64,000 nucleotides of DNA from Candidatus Borkfalkia ceftriaxoniphila (GTDB taxonomy: Bacteria; Bacillota; Clostridia; Christensenellales; Borkfalkiaceae): positions 1 through 64,000 of the forward strand of contig NZ_SDOZ01000002.1 in NCBI RefSeq assembly GCF_004134775.1, in the 5' to 3' direction. The notes under the pieces are model-generated. The model worked only from the letters and a program-made list of their open reading frames with translations. It did no database searches and was not told the origin of the DNA. This document shows positions 60,077 through 64,000 of this stretch, piece by piece. A program made the translations under genes and the position numbers. How positions within the stretch are numbered: position 1 is the stretch's first letter; every line of letters begins with the position of its first letter.

Positions 60077-60763
60077 TTAACTTTTATCTATGATCCTCAA
60101 AATATCTTCGTAGCCGCCCGCCGTAAACGTCGGACGGGCGAAACTCTCCTCTTTCTGCCCTTTCGGATTATACCAGATGCTGTCTACCCCCGCGTTGTTC
60201 GCCCCCAGAATATCGGAAGAGAGCGAATCGCCGATCACGACGCACCGCTTTTTATCTTTTCGGACCGCGGAAAATACCTGATCGAAAAATTCTCTGTGCG
60301 GCTTGGCAACGCCCAGTTCGTCGGAAATGAACACGCCGTCCAGATATTTGCCGATGCCGCTCGCGCCGATCCTGCCTTCCTGCGCGGCGGTCGTGCCGTT
60401 GGTGATCATGTATATTTCGCCGCGTTCTTTCAGTCCGGAAAGAAATGCGTCGGCGCCGTCCAACAGATAACCCGTCGTACAAAGTTTGTCGAAATATATC
60501 TTGTCCACCGATGCGGCGTCCGCAATAACGCCCTGTTCGGCAAAAAAACACTCGAAACGCTTGACGCGCAGTTGCGCTTTCGTGAGCGCGCCGCGCTCGT
60601 ATTCGCGCCATACGGCATCGTTGTGTTTTTTAAAGAGCGAATAAATTTCATCGGAATACGGGAGCGAGAACTGTGCAAGCGCGTATCGCAAACTCTCTTT
60701 CGAAGAGGCGATAAAGTCGAAAACCGTTTCGTCCGCATCGAGTAAAAAATAATGATAACGCAT
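60077..60763 (-). CDS. YjjG-like HAD nucleotidase
   Basis: The 228-residue protein has HAD motif I LLDADETVFDF (nucleophile Asp and acid Asp), motif II MITNG, motif III Lys in VAKPHREFF, and motif IV VIGDSLSSDILGANNAG, with a C1 helical cap. The YjjG/YfnB family cleaves pyrimidine 5'-monophosphates, including damaged ones, to keep the nucleotide pool clean. It lies 3 bp after the HelD-like gene, so both are in one operon. Confidence 0.87.
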   Translation of the reverse strand: MRYHYFLLDADETVFDFIASSKESLRYALAQFSLPYSDEIYSLFKKHNDAVWREYERGALTKAQLRVKRFECFFAEQGVIADAASVDKIYFDKLCTTGYLLDGADAFLSGLKERGEIYMITNGTTAAQEGRIGASGIGKYLDGVFISDELGVAKPHREFFDQVFSAVRKDKKRCVVIGDSLSSDILGANNAGVDSIWYNPKGQKEESFARPTFTAGGYEDILRIIDKS

Positions 60764-60766
60764 AGG

Positions 60767-63151
60767 TCAGTCTTTCAGTTCGATCACAGCCAACTCTTTC
60801 AGAGCGCGGGTGTAAGCGATATATTTTTCGTTTAAGGTCATGCCCTCGTCCGCCACGGCGACCGAGGTAAATTCCAGTCCCTTGGATTCGTAGACGGTCA
60901 TAAAGTTGATTTTCGATTTGGAGATACGACCCGTTTCGGAAAGCACGTTATAACTTTTGCGGCACAGCCGTTCCGCCACCGCCTCGGAAACGATGACCGC
61001 TTTCAAGCCCTTTTTATCCTTGAAAAAGCCGCTCACGCCGCGGATACCGATGGCAGTCACGGGCAGTCCGTCGAAGCCGATCGGCTGCATATTGAGTCCG
61101 AGCCGCTCGGCGACGTATTCTACGATCTGATTGGTGTTCCTGTAATTCTGATTGAGGTAATATACGTCCCGAATGCCGATCTCATCCCACGACTGCAAGC
61201 CGCGGAATCCCGTCACGTTCTGCGCGAGATCGCCGTACACGTTGAAAGCGGCCTCCTTATTGATCATTTTCAACAGTTTATATTCGTTGGAGGAAATATC
61301 CTGTCCCTCGTCGATGAATACCAGACCGAAATGCGGTTCGAGTTGTTTACCCAAAAGGGATAACACGAGGCACAAAAGATAGGCGTCGCTCTTGAACATG
61401 CCCTTGCCGATACCGAATTTCTTTTTTGCCTTTTTTACGATATCTTTATAGAGCATGCGCGAAAGTTCGAGCGTCGTTTCGCATTTGCCGATGGCGACGA
61501 AATTCGCGTTGCCTTTGAGCGTTTCGAACAGTTCGCAGACGCCGCCGAACCGATCGCCGATCTCGCGTATACGCTCTTCGGTTTTGGCGATCTCTTTTAA
61601 AAGTTCGCCGCGGCGGGCTATCCTGTCCGCGTACGTCTCCACTTCCGCGCCGTTTTTGAAAATTTTATAACGCTTTAAATCGGTGATCTCCCTGCCCACG
61701 AGGTCTTTCAGCGTCGCAAGGTCGGTAAGCGCCGCGTCGACGATCTTGCCCGACGAACGGTAAATGACGTGCGCGGAGCGATAGAACGTGAGGATACGGT
61801 TGTAAAAATAACTGTAATTTTTGATTTTTTCGCTCTTTAAGTCGACGCGCAGGAATTCTTCGACGGCCGTCACCGCGTTCATCAGTTCGCGGAAAGGTTT
61901 GGTATAATACAGCCCGCCCTCGGGTTTTTCCTTGATCTCGCCGAGCACCGCGCGGCGCACACGCAGGCTCGCGTTTTTCACGTGCGTGAAAATTTCGTCC
62001 TGTTCGCGGCACCCCGCCGCTACGTTGTCGATGACGGAAGTACACTCTTCGCTGACGAACATACCTACGATGCCGTCGTACATTTTGGAAAGCCTGCCTT
62101 CCACGTCCGACAAAAACTTTTCGGAATAGACGTATTCGAGATATTTTATAGGCAGTTTCGCGTTATGATCTATCTTGTCCGCAATGTCGATGCCCGCGTT
62201 TTGCAAAAGTTGGATAAAGTATTCGTCGATGGTCTTGGTTTTTACCTTTTCCAGTTCCAGAATGGTCGCCAGTTCGTCAATGAAATCGTTGAAAGAATCG
62301 GAAGGCGTGATGACGAGCACGTCGCGCGGCCGCAGTTTCTCGTTGTTGTACATGAGATAACTGAGGCGGTGCAGCATGATCATCGTCTTGCCGCTTCCGG
62401 CGCAGCCTTGCAAAATAAAGTTGTCGCGCTCGGGCTTGGTGATGATATCGTATTGCTTTTCCTGAATGGTTTCGATGATATCGGAAATTTCCGACTGCTC
62501 TTTCCTCGTCTTTAAAATCTCTTTTAGGAATGGATCGAAAATGATCTCTTCGTCGCGCCCCGCGATCTCCTCTTTGGTCAGATAGTCCCGAAGGCTCAGA
62601 TATTCGTTTTTGAAATCGACGAGTTTTCCGTTCGCGGTGCGAAGAGCCCGCCGCAAGATCAGTTTGTAGAAGTATTCGTTGATGGAAAAATTGATCTGGC
62701 TCTTCTGATAATATTTTCGGGCGAGCGGCGCGCGCCAGTCCACGATCTCCAGATTGACGTCCCCGCGCTTGCCGATATAATAACTGTTGTAACCCTCCTG
62801 ATCGTCATAGACGTCCATGCGGGCGAAATACGGCTCGGTGAAAAAGCCCTTGTAGCCTTCGATCTGTTCTTTCAGTTCGCGGATGTGCGCGTTGATGGCG
62901 ATGATCTTTTGATAATTTTCAGCGGAAAAGTCCTGTTCGGCTTTGATCGCCTCCGCCTCGTCACGGTCGTTTTTGATCTTGATCTTCAAGGGATTGATAT
63001 AATCCGCTTTCAGCAAAGTCATGACCGCTCTGACGCGCGTGTCTTCATACTCCCGCTGTTTATCTTCGTCGAGAAGATCGAGATAAAACTGCTTGTCGGG
63101 CTGCTTTTGGCTCTTTATTAAGTTCTTCATTTCCGTAAAGGTAAGATCCAT
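60767..63151 (-). CDS. HelD-like superfamily 1 helicase
   Basis: The 794-residue protein has an N-terminal coiled-coil (about 60-140), Walker A LQGCAGSGKTMIMLHRLSYL (about 295), the motif FIDEGQDIS, and LNQNYRNTNQIVEYVAE. The motif VI region ends IAYTRALKELAVIEL. This order, with IQEKQYDIITKPERDNF before the P-loop, is that of HelD, which removes stalled RNA polymerase from DNA. A DNA helicase role is also possible. The start is ATG 63151 behind GAGG; the longer frame reads into promoter DNA. Confidence 0.83.
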   Translation of the reverse strand: MDLTFTEMKNLIKSQKQPDKQFYLDLLDEDKQREYEDTRVRAVMTLLKADYINPLKIKIKNDRDEAEAIKAEQDFSAENYQKIIAINAHIRELKEQIEGYKGFFTEPYFARMDVYDDQEGYNSYYIGKRGDVNLEIVDWRAPLARKYYQKSQINFSINEYFYKLILRRALRTANGKLVDFKNEYLSLRDYLTKEEIAGRDEEIIFDPFLKEILKTRKEQSEISDIIETIQEKQYDIITKPERDNFILQGCAGSGKTMIMLHRLSYLMYNNEKLRPRDVLVITPSDSFNDFIDELATILELEKVKTKTIDEYFIQLLQNAGIDIADKIDHNAKLPIKYLEYVYSEKFLSDVEGRLSKMYDGIVGMFVSEECTSVIDNVAAGCREQDEIFTHVKNASLRVRRAVLGEIKEKPEGGLYYTKPFRELMNAVTAVEEFLRVDLKSEKIKNYSYFYNRILTFYRSAHVIYRSSGKIVDAALTDLATLKDLVGREITDLKRYKIFKNGAEVETYADRIARRGELLKEIAKTEERIREIGDRFGGVCELFETLKGNANFVAIGKCETTLELSRMLYKDIVKKAKKKFGIGKGMFKSDAYLLCLVLSLLGKQLEPHFGLVFIDEGQDISSNEYKLLKMINKEAAFNVYGDLAQNVTGFRGLQSWDEIGIRDVYYLNQNYRNTNQIVEYVAERLGLNMQPIGFDGLPVTAIGIRGVSGFFKDKKGLKAVIVSEAVAERLCRKSYNVLSETGRISKSKINFMTVYESKGLEFTSVAVADEGMTLNEKYIAYTRALKELAVIELKD

Positions 63152-63187
63152 AAATTCCTCTAAACGCCGACCGCTCCATTGCTTGCC

Positions 63188-63208
63188 GTTATACTGTGTT
63201 AGTATAAC
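63188..63208. promoter_or_regulatory. Perfect palindrome at the HelD-like promoter
   Basis: Arms GTTATACT and AGTATAAC with a 5-bp spacer. On the minus strand the left half contains the TATACT -10 box, so a repressor bound here would block transcription. Confidence 0.6.
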
Positions 63209-63289
63209 ACACATCGGGGTAAAAATAAATAGTTTTCGAAAATTATTCACCGTTTTTTTATGTATCGTGACTTTTGCTACACGGTTTAT

Positions 63290-63337
63290 ATAAAAAAACA
63301 GACACATCCGCTCTTTTTGTTTATCATTTCGGATGCG
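63290..63337 (-). terminator. Terminator after the GrpB-GNAT gene
   Basis: Stem GCATCCG/CGGATGT with a long loop is followed on the minus strand by TCTGTTTTTTT. Confidence 0.6.
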
Positions 63338-63351
63338 CCCGTTTCTCTATT

Positions 63352-64000
63352 TTATTCGCAAAAATGCTCTTTTATTCTCGCGTAAAGCAGGGAATCGTAC
63401 AAATTTCCTTTCTTGAATACGCTGCTTTTCAGCCGCCCTTCCAAAGCGAAACCGCTCTTTTCAAGCACGCGGCAGGACGCCTTGTTAAAGGCAAACGGAA
63501 CGGCGTGCAAGCGCACGATATCCGTTTCGGAAAACACCTCTTCGGCAAGCCTGTTCAACGCGCGCGGCATGATATTATGCCCCCAATAATTTTCGCTCAG
63601 CCAATATCCGATCTCCGCGTCGCGGCGCGAAACGTCCTGCCCGAACGTCGCAGAGAGGCAGCCGACGGGCTTTTCATCGACGACGATGATGCGCACAAAC
63701 TGCGATTTTCCCTCTTCCGCCTCGCAAAATTTCATAAAACCTTCCGCGTCGCGCAAGGTGTAGGGATTGGGAAACAGATCGCGCAGATTCGCGGCGATCG
63801 CGGGATTATCCGCGTGTTTGCAGAGTTCTTTCGCAAACGAAACGGAGGGTTTCGCGAGCGAAAATCCGAGTTCGGATTTACTCCAGGAAAGCGCGCGTTG
63901 TTCCAAAGCGCGCACGAACCGCTCTTTTCCGTCGCAGTATTTTTCGATATCCCGCGGAAATTTCCGCGCGAGCGTTTCTTTGAGTTCGCCGTAAGCGCGC
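63352..64000 (-). CDS. GrpB (UPF0157)-GNAT fusion, cut by window edge
   Basis: The frame is open to the window end. The first visible part, AYGELKETLARKFPRDIEKY then CDGKERFVRALEQRAL, matches the C-terminus of GrpB-family nucleotidyltransferase-like proteins. After a short linker comes a RimJ/RimL-type N-acetyltransferase: NLRDLFPNPYTLRDAEGFM, the IIVVDEKPVGCLSA strand, GYWLSENYWGHNIMPRALN (acetyl-CoA loop, with the usual RGKG-type glycines partly changed), and NKASCRVLEKSGFALEG. GrpB-GNAT fusions are known in Bacillota. At least 216 residues are present; the start lies outside. Substrates unknown. Confidence 0.8.
   Translation of the reverse strand, partial: RAYGELKETLARKFPRDIEKYCDGKERFVRALEQRALSWSKSELGFSLAKPSVSFAKELCKHADNPAIAANLRDLFPNPYTLRDAEGFMKFCEAEEGKSQFVRIIVVDEKPVGCLSATFGQDVSRRDAEIGYWLSENYWGHNIMPRALNRLAEEVFSETDIVRLHAVPFAFNKASCRVLEKSGFALEGRLKSSVFKKGNLYDSLLYARIKEHFCE

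Noticed and set aside
54265-64000. A complete new defence island made of the DUF4011 helicase and the HelD-like helicase
   Set aside because: The two are in separate operons, the HelD-like protein fits a housekeeping RNA polymerase factor, and the surrounding genes (holA, comEC, YjjG-like) are ordinary chromosomal ones.

Overview
The window reads as chromosomal DNA of a low-to-mid G+C Gram-positive bacterium (Bacillota, Clostridia-like). The evidence is the gene set and its order: hprK, murB, whiA and an HPr-like gene beside dnaE and pfkA; rpmF-ackA-pta-tmcAL; a cdaA operon; an LtaS-like enzyme; a large Firmicutes-type SRP RNA. Many promoters are near-perfect sigma-A boxes (TTGACA, 17 bp, TATAAT). 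Family or genus cannot be fixed from sequence reading alone.

Region 1-5300 is accessory: the right end of an integrative mobilizable element. Its left edge holds a start-less fragment of a type I restriction specificity gene (hsdS). Then come a winged-helix protein, a hairpin that could be oriT, a leader peptide plus attenuator-like terminator, a MobC-like protein and a MobL/MobP-type HUH relaxase. A small coiled-coil gene follows, frameshifted by a 68-bp tandem duplication, then an Xis-like protein overlapping a tyrosine integrase. Between integrase and tRNA-Thr(GGT) are two families of short spaced direct repeats that look like recombinase sites. The 5' half of the tRNA is repeated in tandem (101-bp period) between a consensus promoter and the intact tRNA.

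Region 5.6-14.5 kb holds a SirTM-like sirtuin, a YwnB/YwnA-like oxidoreductase and Rrf2 repressor pair with matched promoter/operators, a lipoprotein, an alpha/beta hydrolase with a probably leaderless mRNA, an SH3-NlpC/P60 hydrolase, a CNNM/CorC-type protein with a structured 5' UTR, an HD phosphohydrolase, a PfkB-type kinase and PfkA.

Region 14.6-25.9 kb is a long minus-strand cluster (uvrC, HAD phosphatase, hprK, solute-binding-like protein, murB, PHP protein, whiA, HPr-like gene, dnaE). It joins DNA replication and repair, cell-wall precursor synthesis and carbon-catabolite signalling. The HPr-like protein has lost the PTS histidine but kept the HprK serine, as in Crh.

Region 26-35.9 kb has a metal module (ArsR repressor, Cys/Gly-rich microprotein, CopA fused to a CopZ-like domain with its own ribosome site), a GDSL hydrolase, L32, acetate kinase and phosphotransacetylase, TmcAL, RNase P RNA and pyruvate kinase.

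Region 36-64 kb has two FAD enzymes, a DUF1508 membrane protein, Mrp with a tautomerase and a PPOX remnant, a heterodimeric ABC exporter, SRP RNA, and an operon cdaA - 37-residue CdaR remnant - DUF1015 - aspartokinase - LtaS-like enzyme. It ends with holA and comEC behind a 1,891-residue DUF4011 helicase whose accessory catalytic residues look lost, a YjjG-like HAD enzyme, a HelD-like helicase and a GrpB-GNAT fusion cut by the window edge.
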